Shown here in pieces: positions 5,147-5,254 of a DNA stretch of 5,254 bases (positions within the stretch are counted from its first letter, which is position 1; the number at the start of each line of letters is the position of its first letter). The notes under the pieces were generated by a model. The model was not told where the DNA came from, made no database searches, and saw nothing but the letters and a program-made list of their open reading frames with translations. The stretch comes from Paracoccaceae bacterium (GTDB lineage: Bacteria; Pseudomonadota; Alphaproteobacteria; Rhodobacterales; Rhodobacteraceae): assembly GCA_007134405.1 (NCBI GenBank), contig SLKW01000243.1, positions 1 through 5,254 on the forward strand, read 5' to 3'. The position numbers and the translations under genes are program-made.

Positions 5147-5254
5147 GCAAACGTCACGGGCGGCAGTTGGCAAAAGCACCTGACAGGGGGGCGCCCCGCG
5201 AACCGACATCACCCGCCGCTATCCAAACGCCTCGGCCGAGCCTGCACTTCTGAG
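5147..5254. other. Non-coding tail, nothing recognised
   Basis: After the DUF1330 stop I see no coding motif or clear start. A GGGGCGCCCC palindrome at 5188-5197 is too short and lacks a T-run, so I do not call it a terminator. Confidence 0.4.

Noticed and set aside
5188..5197. GGGGCGCCCC palindrome as terminator
   Set aside because: Too short, with no usable loop and no T-run.
1..5254. CRISPR array, tRNA or rRNA genes
   Set aside because: No regularly spaced repeats, cloverleaf or rRNA-like conserved blocks were seen.

Overview
The window is GC-rich, with strong G/C preference at third codon positions and alphaproteobacterial-looking proteins. It fits a Rhodobacterales-type genome (Paracoccus/Rhodobacter relatives). 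That placement is inference from composition and remembered family resemblance, not a database result. Only three genes look intact: a small secreted protein (15-422, +), a periplasmic DegP/HtrA serine protease (1621-3030, -) and a small multi-pass membrane protein (4341-4805, +). Most of the rest is broken genes and junctions between unrelated fragments, as expected in an accessory, decaying region.

Layout. 1-450: exported small protein followed by a hairpin. 469-641: 5' part of a short-chain dehydrogenase gene (+), frameshifted and with a degraded cofactor motif, cut off by about 640-1130, the frameshifted 3' half of an IS1634/IS4-type transposase (-). 1211-1445: an unrecognised coding-like remnant (-), possibly phage tail-related, with a TTGACA promoter-like site upstream. 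1621-3030: DegP, whose leader (3031-3185) holds two inverted repeats and whose upstream DNA carries an EcfG-like stress promoter. 3534-3683: 5' part of a conserved small gene (+) with a TTG start, cut by an IS110-family remnant (3682-4059, -). That remnant keeps only the first ~102 transposase residues and has itself landed just after codon 12 of what looks like a phage ParB-like gene (4060-4095, -). 4172-4273: a doubtful 33-residue hydrophobic ORF. 4341-5146 (+): the intact membrane protein, a truncated companion gene (4807 onward), and the C-terminal half of a DUF1330 protein joined to it out of frame.

How it works together. DegP and the 4341 membrane protein each have a GGAAC-N16/17-(C/G)GTT site in the right orientation, both beginning GGAACAAAG. 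The surviving functional content may therefore be an envelope-stress module under a general-stress ECF sigma factor. The rest records at least two IS insertions, later deletions and probable prophage debris. I found no convincing new multi-gene system. The most interesting points are the paired stress promoters, the structured degP leader and the nested truncation junctions.
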